A DNA stretch of 48,785 nt from Planctomycetales bacterium. GTDB taxonomy: Bacteria > Planctomycetota > Planctomycetia > Isosphaerales > Isosphaeraceae. Made by a program: the position numbers and the translations under genes. The DNA lies in contig DAIDKV010000113.1 of assembly GCA_027449865.1 (NCBI GenBank), positions 1 to 48,785 on the forward strand. The letters are read 5' to 3'. The notes under the pieces are model-generated. The model did no database searches, was not told the origin of the DNA, and saw only the letters and a list, made by a program, of their open reading frames with translations. Position 1 is the first letter of the stretch, and each line of letters begins with the position of its first letter. This document shows, piece by piece, positions 28,501 through 36,903 of the stretch.

Positions 28501-28909
28501 CCCGGCCCTCCGGTCGTCCGAGCTCACCCTCATTCCGCTCCAGGCACCCAGCGGGACAGCGAAGTTCGACCTGACCCTCTCGGCGATGGAATGGCCCGAG
28601 GGACTGGTCCTGACGATGGAGTACAGCACCGACCTGTTCGACGCGGCGACCATCGACCGCATGCTGGCCCACTTCCGTATTCTGATCGAAGCCGCGACCG
28701 CCGAGCCCGATCGACCGATCAGTTCGCTGCCGATGCTGACCGAGGAGGAACGACAGCAAGTTCTCGCCGGCTGGGGCGCCGGTGCGACCGACGACGGCTG
28801 GGACGCCGACGACCTCGACGACCTGATGGCGGACCTCGACGCGGCAGACCAGGCTGGCGTCGACGCTCTGCCCGAAGCAACCACCGGAGAGCGAGCGTTC
28901 GAGCCATGA
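25538..28909 (+). CDS. NRPS module A-PCP-C, predicted asparagine
   Basis: 1123 residues. The A domain has TSGSTGRPKG, EYGPTE and NGKVDR, and by-eye pocket residues DLTKIGEVGK, very close to known Asn codes. The carrier Ser is 573 and the condensation motif HHIVSDG is intact (His765, His766, Asp770). The C domain is nearly the same as that of the preceding gene over long runs of DNA. The start is uncertain: ATG 25538 has no ribosome site, while ATG 25565 has GGAG 3 bases away. The gene starts 12 bases after the previous stop and overlaps the next start by ATGA. The C-terminus has an Asp-rich tail (residues about 1085-1100) longer than that of its siblings. Confidence 0.92.
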   Translation: MRSTIKLESMKKSGADESSTTGTRLVARLRPVHRWIEAQAARSPSALAVTAPGDSLTFAELDARANRLGRRLRDLGVGPEVLVGISLPRSTEMVVSLLAVLKAGGAYVPMDPSYPPDRLAYLVEDSRVPVLLTHSTLIDRLPTGSAERVALDRDRRWVDDGPDEALHHDDDLDRLAYVIYTSGSTGRPKGAMIHHRGLANYLAWAARAYTIPKGEGAPVHSSIAFDLTVTSMLAPLVAGRRVDLLDEGLGIEQLGGALLRSKGYSLVKITPAHLRALGDQFDPDEVAGRTRAFIIGGEQLTAEHVAFWRENAPETDLINEYGPTETVVGCCVYKIPPGEPIEGAIPIGRPIAGTRLYVLDRQMQPVPVGAQGELYIGGIGVARGYLNRPGLTAERFVPDPHSGEPGARLYRTGDLARWRADGQLEYLGRLDHQVKIRGYRVELGEVEAFLSSHPAVTGAVVIAREYGTDDRRLVAYVTGAGAPRPSELRGWLLERLPDYMVPSAIVAMEDLPLTPNGKVDREALPDPGRLTNPNGIIPPRGPVEEALAEAWADLIGGGPVGVYDNFFEVGGHSLMALQLLARARQVFEVEVSPRDFIEAPTLANLARLVERALAEGSTPAPPILHVDRSEPVPASFAQQRLWFLDRLQPGASAYNVPIAVRLDGRLDAEALRRAVEEVIRRHEILRTTFFDDGGIPHQVIGEPRVLELPLDDLSTLTETDKATALAMASVLEEAARPFDLARGPLVRARLIRLSEERHIVQVTMHHIVSDGWSMGVLIREVSTLYEAFRAGEPSPLPEPSIQYADFAAWQREWLRGEVLEEQLSYWKRQLAGITPLELPTDRPRPAVLSGRGDERTVTLPHSVIEALRPIAREEGATLYMALLTAFQALLHRYSGQEDIAVGSPVAGRSRSETENLIGFFVNTLVLRGDLGGDPGFREALRRTRRTAIDAYAHQDLPFERLVTALHPDRELGRSPLFQVMFALQNAPLPALRSSELTLIPLQAPSGTAKFDLTLSAMEWPEGLVLTMEYSTDLFDAATIDRMLAHFRILIEAATAEPDRPISSLPMLTEEERQQVLAGWGAGATDDGWDADDLDDLMADLDAADQAGVDALPEATTGERAFEP

Positions 28910-31900
28910 GCAGCACGATCCGAGAAGCGGCGGGCCTCGCGGTCGGAATCCCGGCCGGACGGCTCCCCGAGATGCCCCGAAAGTCCGCTTCCAAGCCGAG
29001 GTGCGTCCACCGATGGTTCGAGGCCCAGGCGGCCCGAACCCCCGACGCCCCCGCCGTTGCCGACACCACTCGAGCCCTCTCCTACCGTCAGCTCAACGCG
29101 AAGGCCAACCGGATCGCACGCCAGCTTCGCGACCTCGGTGTCGGCCCCGAGGTTCTTGTTGGCCTCTATCTCCACCGCTCGGTCGACATGCTCGCCGCGC
29201 TGCTGGGAATCCTGAAGGCCGGCGGAGCCTATGTCCCGCTCGACCCAGCCTACCCGCTCGACCGACTCACCATGATGCTTGACGACGCCCGCCCCGCCGT
29301 CGTCGTCACCGAAGAGGCTCTTCGCAACCACCTGCCCGCCACCGACTCCACCCGGCTTGTCCTCGACGGTAGCCATCTCTCGTCGACCTCCATCCCCGAC
29401 GACGACCTACCCGATGGCGCTAACCTGGCGAACCTGGCTTATGTGATCTACACCTCGGGCTCGACGGGCCAGCCGAAGGGCGTTCAAATACCGCACGCGG
29501 CGTTGTCGAACCTGCTGGTCTCGATGCGGACGATTCTGGGGATTGGGAGTCACGACGCCATGCTGGCGGTGACGACGCTGTCCTTTGACATAGCCGCGTT
29601 GGAGTTACTGCTGCCGCTGGTTTCGGGTGGCCGTGTCGAGTTGTTGGACCGTGAGAGTGCGGCGGATGGAACCCGGCTGATCGAGCGGCTGGATGACCCG
29701 GGGATCCGCTATTTTCAGGCGACGCCGGCGACGTGGCGGATGGTTTTGGAGGCGGGCTGGGGTGGGAAGCCGGGTTTGACGATGCTCTGCGGCGGCGAGG
29801 CGATGCCGAGGGTACTGGCCGACCGGCTGGTTGGCCAGGGGGCGGCCCTCTGGAATCTGTACGGACCGACGGAGACAACGATCTGGTCGAGCGCCTGGCG
29901 GGTCGAGCCAGGTGAAGGACCGATCTCCATCGGTAAACCGATCGCAAATACACAACTCTATGTCTTAAATCAAGCGATGGAGCCGGTCCCACCTGGTGTG
30001 ACGGGAGAGCTCTATATCGGGGGATTGGGCCTGGCCCGCGGGTACCGTGGCCGACCGGCCCTGACGGCCGAGCGGTTTGTGCCCGATCCCTTTGCCCGAC
30101 GCCCCGGCGCTCGGCTTTACCGGACCGGTGACCTCGCGCGATGGCGGCCGGATGGGACGCTGGAATGCCTTGGGCGGGTTGACCACCAGGTGAAGATTCG
30201 TGGTTTTCGCATTGAGCTGGGCGAGATCGAATCGGCTCTCTCCGCGCATCCGGTGGTTCGACAGGCCGTGGTGGTCACTCGCGAGTACGCTCCCGACGAC
30301 TTCCGCCTGGTCGCCTACCTGACCGCCCATACCGAGGCTCCGACTGTCGCCGAACTCCGCCGACATCTAAAAACACTCCTGCCTGAATATATGATTCCGT
30401 CGGCATTTGTAATGCTCGAATCGATTCCGAAGACCCCCAACGGCAAGGTCGACCGTGCCTCGCTCCCCGCGCCCGATTCTGACCGATCGGGCTCGGTGGC
30501 GTTTGTTTCGCCGCGAACGCCGATTGAGGAGTTACTCGCGGGCGTCTGGTCGTCGGTACTGGGGGTCGAGCGGGTGGGGGCGTTCGACAACTTCTTCGAG
30601 CTCGGCGGCCACTCGCTGCTGGCGACTCAGGTGGCGTCTCGCGTCCGCGACGCGATCGGCCTGGACCTCCCACTCCGCGAGTTCTTCGGCGATCCGAGCA
30701 TTGCCGGAGTCGCGCGTCGGATCGAGGACCGCACGAGGGCCGAGGCCGGTCTGGAGGTACCACCGCTTCTCCCGGTCCAGCCAGACGGCCCTGTTCCAAC
30801 CTCGTTCTCGCAGCAGGCTCTCTGGTTCCTCGATCAGCTTGCACCGGGGCAACCGACGTTTAACATCACCCTCGCCGGAAGGGTCCGCGGTCCGCTCGAT
30901 CGGGAACTCCTGGGCCGATGCTTCGCCGAGATCATTCGACGGCACGGTACGCTTCGGACCACCTTCGCGAGCGTCGACGGCGAACCGGTCCAGATCGTCG
31001 CCGATGCGATCGACCTGCCCATCAGCATGACCGACCTGCGGGCGTTCGACCTCTCGACACGAGAGCCGGAGGCTCGCCGTCTGGCCGTTCAGGAGGCTCG
31101 ACGACCGTTCGACCTCGCCCAGGGCCCGCTGGCGCGCGTTCACATCGTCGCGATTTCCGACGACGACCACGTCGTCCTTTTGACGATGCACCACATCATC
31201 GGCGATGGCTGGTCGCTAGGTGTCGCGGCACGCGAGCTGACGACCCTTTACCAGGCGCTTCGCCGCGGTGAGTCGTCGCCCCTCGAACCGCTTCCGATCC
31301 AGTACACCGACTATTCTCGGTGGCAGCACCGCCTGCTCGAAGGCGACCGGCTCGCTCGGCTGGTCGGCTACTGGACGAGGCAACTCGCGGGCGTTTCGCC
31401 GCTGGAACTGCCGACCGACCGGCCTCGTCCTCCGATCCGGTCCAACCGCGGCGACTTCCTTCCATTCGCGATCCCGATGGAGATCGCCGCCCAGTTGCGT
31501 GACCTCGGCCGGCGCGCCGGTGCCACGCCGTTCATGGTCCTGCTCGCCGCGCTCCAGGTGATATTGCACCGCTACTCGGGCCAGGATGACATTGTCGTCG
31601 GCTCGCCGATCGCGAATCGCAATCGATCAGAGGTCGAGGGTCTGATCGGTTACTTTGTGAACATGCTGGCGCTTCGAACGGATCTATCGGGCGATCCGAG
31701 CTTTTTGACGCTGGTCCGCCGGGTGCGGAATGTCGCCCTGGCCGCCTACGAGCACCAGGACCTCCCGCTCGAGAAGGTTGTCGAGGCGATCCGTCCTCCG
31801 CGCGACTCAAGCCGGTCCCCGCTCTTTCAGGCGATGTTCGTCCTCCAGAACAATCAGATCCCTGAGCTATCGCATGCCGAGCTGGCCATCGCCCCGCTCG

Positions 31901-34900
31901 ACCTCGACGAGGGAACCGGCACCGCCAAGTTCGATCTGACCGTCTCGATGGCCGAGGCCGGCGCGGGGATGTCGGGCGGATTCGAATTCAACACCGACCT
32001 CTTCGATCGATCGACAATCAAACGTATGATCGATCACTATTGTACCTTGCTTGCGGGGATCGCCGCTGACCCCCGCCGCCGGATCTCGGCCCTGCCGATG
32101 GTCGACCGGATCGAGCGAGCGCGGCTTCTCGCCCTTGGCGAAGGACCCTGGGTCGAGATCGATCCAACCGTCTGCGTCCACCGCCGGATCGAGGCCCAGG
32201 CCGCGCGCACGCCCGACGCGCTCGCGGTCGAGGCCGGCGATCGCAGGATGACCTATCGCGAGTTGAACGAGCGAGCCAATCAGCTTGCTCGAGAGCTGAA
32301 GATCCGGGGGATTGGTCCCGATCGTCGGGTTGGCGTCGGCCTGCTCCGTTCGACCGAGCTGGCTGTCGCGCTGCTGGCGACGCTCAAGGCCGGCGGTGCC
32401 TTCGTCCCGCTCGATCCTGAGTACCCACCCGACCGCCTCGCCGCAATGCTTGAAGACGCGCGCGCCGCCGTCCTGCTCACGCAGGAGGCCCTCATCGACC
32501 GATGGCCCCCGACGGCCGCGAACATTCTTTGCCTCGACGTCGACCGAGCCTCGATCGACGGCCATCCGACAGGCGACATCCACGACGGTCCGACCGCTGA
32601 CGAGGCCGCTTACGTCATTTACACCTCGGGCTCGACCGGCGAGCCGCGCGGGGTGGTTGTCCGGCACGGCGGGCTCCTCCATCACAACCTCGCGGTCGCA
32701 CATCTGTTCGGCCTTCGGCCCGAGGACCGCGTCCTGCAATTTTCCTCGCTCAGCTTCGACATCGCGATCGAGGAACTCTTTCCCGCCTGGATCGTCGGGG
32801 CCTCGGTCGTCTTCCTCGACGAGGGACCGCTTCCTGGACCCTCCGAGTTCGCCGCCGATCTTGAGGCGCGTCGGATCACGGTCCTCGACCTGCCGACTGT
32901 CTTCTGGCATGCCTGGGTCGAGGGCCTGGCGACCCTCGGCGAAACGCTTCCCACCTCGCTTCGTCTGGTGGTCGTTGGTGGTGAGAAGGCGTCGGCTCGC
33001 CGGTTTGCCGACTGGTCGGCCATCGGCGGCGATCGTGTCCGATGGATCAATACTTATGGTCCAACCGAGGCGACCGTCGTGGCGACCTCGTTCGAGCCCA
33101 GCCCTGGCTCGGCGCCCGCGGAGATGCCGATCGGCCGGCCGATCGCCGGAACACGAATTTACCTCCTCGATCGACATCTGGAGCCAGTTCCTCAGGGCCT
33201 TCCGGGCGAGCTCTACATCGGCGGCGAGGGCGTGGCCCGCGGCTACCTGGGCCGGCCGTCGTTGACCGCCGATCGGTTCCTTCCCGACCCCTTCGCCGAT
33301 CGCCCCGGCGCCCGGATGTTCCGGACCGGCGATCGCGCCCGGTGGCGGCCCGACGGCCAGCTCGAATTTCTCGGACGCGTGGATCATCAGGTGAAGATCC
33401 GCGGATTTCGGGTCGAGCCGGGCGAGGTCGAGTCCGTCCTTCGCCGGCATCCGACCGTCGGCGATGCCATGGTCGTCGCCCGCGATGTCCCTGGCGGCGG
33501 CCGTCGCCTCGCCGCCTACGTCGTCCCAAGAACCTCAACCAGGCCCGACGTCGACGAACTTCGCCGATGGGTCCGGTCAGCTCTCCCGGATTACATGGTT
33601 CCCTCGGCGATCGCAACGCTCGACGCCTGGCCGCTCTCGCCCAACGGCAAGATCGATCGCCGGGCCCTTCCCGATCCCGGTCCTCTCGCTGCCGAATCGG
33701 CCGCCGGGTATGTCGCGCCTCGGACTCCGATCGAGGAGATCATGGCCCGGGTCTGGGCCGAGGTCATGGAGCGGGATCGTGTCGGCATTCACGACAACTT
33801 CTTCGATCTTGGCGGCCACTCGTTGCAGTCGGTCCAGCTTGTCTCGCGGCTTTCCGCCGCTCTTGGGCAGCCGATCCAGGTCAAGACGGTCTTCCAGGCC
33901 CCAACCATCGCCGAGATGGCCGCCATCCTCGAGCGCGAGTCAAAAGCCCTGGCCGGTCCCGACGTCGCCACGCTCACCCGGTGGCTGCTCGACGCGCCGG
34001 CTCCCAGGCTCCCTGATCATGTCGAGATCGAGGGTCGGCCGTTCGACTCGCTGTTTGCCTCAGGCGAGCTGGCGGCCATCGATGCGGCGGCGATCAGCTA
34101 TTTCCCGGCCTCACTCCTGCACGGCCTGGGCCTCGACCGCGAGACCATCACGCGCGACTGGTGCCGCGATCGTCCCGTGATCGCCGACGTCCGCCAGGCC
34201 CCGATGGGGCGGATCGCGACGATTCTTATCCCTCGGTTCGAGGACCAGCTTTACCTCGACCGCGCGGATCTCCTCGCCCGGTTGATCGACGCGGTCCGCC
34301 TGGCCGGTTCGATCGGGGCGAGCACGGTCTCGCTCACCGGCCTGCTCCCCTCGGCGAGCGACTACGGCCGGGACCTGGCCTCGGCGCTCGGCGGTCGCGG
34401 CCTTCCCCGGATCACGACCGGCCACGCGACCACCACCTCGGCCGTGGTCCTGGCGATCCGTAGGGCCATCGAGGAGGCCGGGCGCGATCTGGCCGGCGAG
34501 CACGTTGGGTTCGTCGGAGTCGGCTCGGTCGGCCTCGCGACTCTCCGGCTGATGCTCTCCAGCCTGCCGCATCCACCGAAGCTCACCCTCTGCGACGTCT
34601 TCTCTCGACGGCCCGCCCTCGAATTGCTCCGCCGAGAACTGGCCGAGGAACTGGGCTATCGAGGCGAGGTCCAGATCCTCGCCTCGAGCCACGAGGTTCC
34701 GGCCGAGATGTACCAGGCAAGCCTGATCGTCGGCGCGACGAACGTGGCCGAGATCCTCGACATCCACCGCGTCTCGCCGGGAACGATCGTGGTCGACGAC
34801 TCGGCGCCTCATGTCTTCCGCCCGGATCTGGCGTTTCGCCGATTGGAGGAGCAGGGTGATATCCTGGTCACCGAGGGTGGCCTGCTCCGGGCGCCTCAGC

Positions 34901-35232
34901 CTCTCCCAGTGTTCGCCTATGTCCCCGACGGACTGGAGCCCTGGCTCCAGGCCGGGCTCCGTCAGCTCGTGGCTCGCACCGACCCGGGGTTGATCACCGG
35001 CTGTGTCCTCTCGGGCCTGCTCTCCGCTCGGTTCGAGCACCTTATGCCGACAATCGGCCTGGTCGACCGTCGGACGGCCCTCGATCACTACGAAACCCTC
35101 GACGCGATGGGCTTCCGATCGCCCGACCTCCAGCTTGGCGGTACGCCCATCGATCCGGCGACGATCTCCGGGTTCCGGGCGCGGTTCGGCCGCGAACCGG
35201 CCGACGATGGGAGCGACCGACGATGGGGTTGA
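28906..35232 (+). CDS. Two-module NRPS with acyl-ACP-reductase-like release domain: A-PCP-C-A-PCP-R
   Basis: 2108 residues. A1 gives the same by-eye code as the second megasynthase, DILQLGLIWK (Gly); PCP1 has Ser570. C has HHIIGDG (His762, His763, Asp767). A2 gives DIEDVGTVVK; the acidic residues at pocket positions 239 and 278 favour a basic side chain, Lys being the best guess. PCP2 has Ser1639. The last about 420 residues are neither a thioesterase nor a standard NAD_binding_4 reductase. They resemble cyanobacterial acyl-ACP reductase: TTGHATTTSAVVLAIR, the nucleotide loop GVGSVG at 1871-1876, and Cys2033 in TGCVLSG, which lines up by eye with the nucleophilic Cys of that enzyme. Reductive release to a peptide aldehyde is inferred. 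ATG 28906 overlaps the previous stop as ATGA. Confidence 0.9.
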   Translation: MSSTIREAAGLAVGIPAGRLPEMPRKSASKPRCVHRWFEAQAARTPDAPAVADTTRALSYRQLNAKANRIARQLRDLGVGPEVLVGLYLHRSVDMLAALLGILKAGGAYVPLDPAYPLDRLTMMLDDARPAVVVTEEALRNHLPATDSTRLVLDGSHLSSTSIPDDDLPDGANLANLAYVIYTSGSTGQPKGVQIPHAALSNLLVSMRTILGIGSHDAMLAVTTLSFDIAALELLLPLVSGGRVELLDRESAADGTRLIERLDDPGIRYFQATPATWRMVLEAGWGGKPGLTMLCGGEAMPRVLADRLVGQGAALWNLYGPTETTIWSSAWRVEPGEGPISIGKPIANTQLYVLNQAMEPVPPGVTGELYIGGLGLARGYRGRPALTAERFVPDPFARRPGARLYRTGDLARWRPDGTLECLGRVDHQVKIRGFRIELGEIESALSAHPVVRQAVVVTREYAPDDFRLVAYLTAHTEAPTVAELRRHLKTLLPEYMIPSAFVMLESIPKTPNGKVDRASLPAPDSDRSGSVAFVSPRTPIEELLAGVWSSVLGVERVGAFDNFFELGGHSLLATQVASRVRDAIGLDLPLREFFGDPSIAGVARRIEDRTRAEAGLEVPPLLPVQPDGPVPTSFSQQALWFLDQLAPGQPTFNITLAGRVRGPLDRELLGRCFAEIIRRHGTLRTTFASVDGEPVQIVADAIDLPISMTDLRAFDLSTREPEARRLAVQEARRPFDLAQGPLARVHIVAISDDDHVVLLTMHHIIGDGWSLGVAARELTTLYQALRRGESSPLEPLPIQYTDYSRWQHRLLEGDRLARLVGYWTRQLAGVSPLELPTDRPRPPIRSNRGDFLPFAIPMEIAAQLRDLGRRAGATPFMVLLAALQVILHRYSGQDDIVVGSPIANRNRSEVEGLIGYFVNMLALRTDLSGDPSFLTLVRRVRNVALAAYEHQDLPLEKVVEAIRPPRDSSRSPLFQAMFVLQNNQIPELSHAELAIAPLDLDEGTGTAKFDLTVSMAEAGAGMSGGFEFNTDLFDRSTIKRMIDHYCTLLAGIAADPRRRISALPMVDRIERARLLALGEGPWVEIDPTVCVHRRIEAQAARTPDALAVEAGDRRMTYRELNERANQLARELKIRGIGPDRRVGVGLLRSTELAVALLATLKAGGAFVPLDPEYPPDRLAAMLEDARAAVLLTQEALIDRWPPTAANILCLDVDRASIDGHPTGDIHDGPTADEAAYVIYTSGSTGEPRGVVVRHGGLLHHNLAVAHLFGLRPEDRVLQFSSLSFDIAIEELFPAWIVGASVVFLDEGPLPGPSEFAADLEARRITVLDLPTVFWHAWVEGLATLGETLPTSLRLVVVGGEKASARRFADWSAIGGDRVRWINTYGPTEATVVATSFEPSPGSAPAEMPIGRPIAGTRIYLLDRHLEPVPQGLPGELYIGGEGVARGYLGRPSLTADRFLPDPFADRPGARMFRTGDRARWRPDGQLEFLGRVDHQVKIRGFRVEPGEVESVLRRHPTVGDAMVVARDVPGGGRRLAAYVVPRTSTRPDVDELRRWVRSALPDYMVPSAIATLDAWPLSPNGKIDRRALPDPGPLAAESAAGYVAPRTPIEEIMARVWAEVMERDRVGIHDNFFDLGGHSLQSVQLVSRLSAALGQPIQVKTVFQAPTIAEMAAILERESKALAGPDVATLTRWLLDAPAPRLPDHVEIEGRPFDSLFASGELAAIDAAAISYFPASLLHGLGLDRETITRDWCRDRPVIADVRQAPMGRIATILIPRFEDQLYLDRADLLARLIDAVRLAGSIGASTVSLTGLLPSASDYGRDLASALGGRGLPRITTGHATTTSAVVLAIRRAIEEAGRDLAGEHVGFVGVGSVGLATLRLMLSSLPHPPKLTLCDVFSRRPALELLRRELAEELGYRGEVQILASSHEVPAEMYQASLIVGATNVAEILDIHRVSPGTIVVDDSAPHVFRPDLAFRRLEEQGDILVTEGGLLRAPQPLPVFAYVPDGLEPWLQAGLRQLVARTDPGLITGCVLSGLLSARFEHLMPTIGLVDRRTALDHYETLDAMGFRSPDLQLGGTPIDPATISGFRARFGREPADDGSDRRWG

Positions 35233-36878
35233 TCGCCTTTCTGGTCCGTGCCTCGCGGGGCGCGATCCTGCTGTCGACTCTCGCGGGTCTGACCGCCGGG
35301 ATAACCGGGGTCGGCCTGATCGCGATGATCCAGCGAGAGCTGGCCGGATCCGACGGTCCGACGTTGGGCGAGTCGAGGGCCTGGGCCTTTTTCGCGGGGC
35401 TTTGTGCCCTGGCGGCGATCCTGCGCGTGGTGGCCCAGCTTGCGATGATCCGCCTGGCGCAGGGGGCGGTCGCCGGGCTAGGCGTTCACCTGGTCCGCCG
35501 GACGCTGGGCCTTCCGCTCCGTGACTTCGAGGCCATCGACGCGTCGGCCTTGCTCGCGGCGCTCACGGAGGATATCGCCATCCTTGCCGGCTCGCTGGTC
35601 GGGCTGCCGCATCTCTGCATCAACATCCCGATCGTGTTCGCATGCTTTGCCTATGTGGGTTGGCTCTCGCCGCCAGTCTTCCTGGCCGGACTGGTCTTCG
35701 CCGCGGCGGCGATCGGAGCCTATGTCGCGATCTCAACGAGTGGAGTTCGCGGCCTTCGACGGGCGAGAACGCGGCAGGACGCGGTCGTCGGCCACTTCCG
35801 AACCGCGATCGGCGGATTCCGCGAGCTGAAGCAGCACGGCGGACGCCGAGGCGCTTTTCTCGATGGATCGCTCGCGCCTGATGTCGCCTCCGCGCGCGAC
35901 GAAACGATCGCGGCCCTCGGCCGGTTCGCGATCGCCGACGGATGGAGTCAACTCGCGTTCTTCGGCTTCATCGGGTTCCTGCTCTTCGGGCTTCCCACCC
36001 TCTCGACGATCGATCGCCCGACCCAGGTCTCGACCGTCCTCATCGTCCTCTACCTCATGAGCCCACTCGACGTGATCCTCAACTGGGTGCCGGTCCTGAG
36101 CCGGGCCCGCGCCTCGCTCGCGAAGATCGAGGCGATGCTTCCCGAGATCGAGCGCCTCTCCGAGGACGTCGCCCGTCCAATGGCCGGCTGGGATCCCGAG
36201 ACCATCGAATCGGTCGTTCTTGACGGTGCCTCATTTCACTACGAGGATCCGTCCGGAGGTGCGGGCTTCGCGCTCGGCCCGCTCGAACTGTCGCTCCGTC
36301 GCGGGGAGATTGTCGTTCTGGCAGGCGGAAACGGAAGCGGCAAGACCACGCTGGTCAAGGTTCTCTCCGGCCTCTATCGGCCCGATTCAGGTCTGGTCCG
36401 GGTCGACGGCCGACCTGTCTCCGACGCCGAGGCCGAGGCGTACCGCCAGCTCTTCACCGTGGTCTTCGCCGACGGTCATCTCTTCGACGATTTACGCGGC
36501 GTTGGCCACGAACCAATCGATGACCGCGCCCGAGCCGGCCTGGAACGGCTCGGCCTCTCGCACAGGGTCGCGGTCGAAGCCGGGCGGTTCTCCACGCTTG
36601 ACCTCTCCCAGGGGCAGCGTCGTCGGCTGGCTCTGCTCTCCGCCTGGTTGGAGGACAGGCCGTTCTGCATTCTCGACGAGTGGGCGGCCAACCAGGATCC
36701 GGCTTTCAAGCAGATCTTCTACGCCCGACTACTCCCCGAGATGCGAGCGGCCGGCAAGGGGCTTCTGGTCATCAGCCACGACGAGGACTACTTCGACGCC
36801 GCCGACCGAGTCATCCATCTCTCCGACGGGCGGGTCCGGGACGAATCGCCCTCGGGCGTCGGCGGAGTCTGGACCTGA
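35223..36878 (+). CDS. Cyclic-peptide-type ABC exporter, SyrD/PvdE-like
   Basis: 551 residues: a fused membrane domain with about six transmembrane segments (roughly 10-300) and one ATPase domain (about 330-551). Walker A is GGNGSGKTT (Lys374), the signature is LSQGQRRRL and Walker B is CILDEW with Glu486. The low-complexity of the switch region and the ANQDP after Walker B are typical of the TIGR01194 group, which moves siderophore and lipopeptide precursors to the periplasm. It overlaps the NRPS gene by 10 bases and so is almost certainly co-translated. Its substrate is inferred to be the lipopeptide of this locus. Confidence 0.9.
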   Translation: MGLIAFLVRASRGAILLSTLAGLTAGITGVGLIAMIQRELAGSDGPTLGESRAWAFFAGLCALAAILRVVAQLAMIRLAQGAVAGLGVHLVRRTLGLPLRDFEAIDASALLAALTEDIAILAGSLVGLPHLCINIPIVFACFAYVGWLSPPVFLAGLVFAAAAIGAYVAISTSGVRGLRRARTRQDAVVGHFRTAIGGFRELKQHGGRRGAFLDGSLAPDVASARDETIAALGRFAIADGWSQLAFFGFIGFLLFGLPTLSTIDRPTQVSTVLIVLYLMSPLDVILNWVPVLSRARASLAKIEAMLPEIERLSEDVARPMAGWDPETIESVVLDGASFHYEDPSGGAGFALGPLELSLRRGEIVVLAGGNGSGKTTLVKVLSGLYRPDSGLVRVDGRPVSDAEAEAYRQLFTVVFADGHLFDDLRGVGHEPIDDRARAGLERLGLSHRVAVEAGRFSTLDLSQGQRRRLALLSAWLEDRPFCILDEWAANQDPAFKQIFYARLLPEMRAAGKGLLVISHDEDYFDAADRVIHLSDGRVRDESPSGVGGVWT

Positions 36879-36903
36879 CGATTACCAGAGGGATCCACCG
36901 TCC

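Noticed and set aside
28591-28905. Upstream extension of the fourth megasynthase frame
   Set aside because: Overlaps the third megasynthase in another frame and is Arg-rich; ATGA at 28906 is a proper coupled start.
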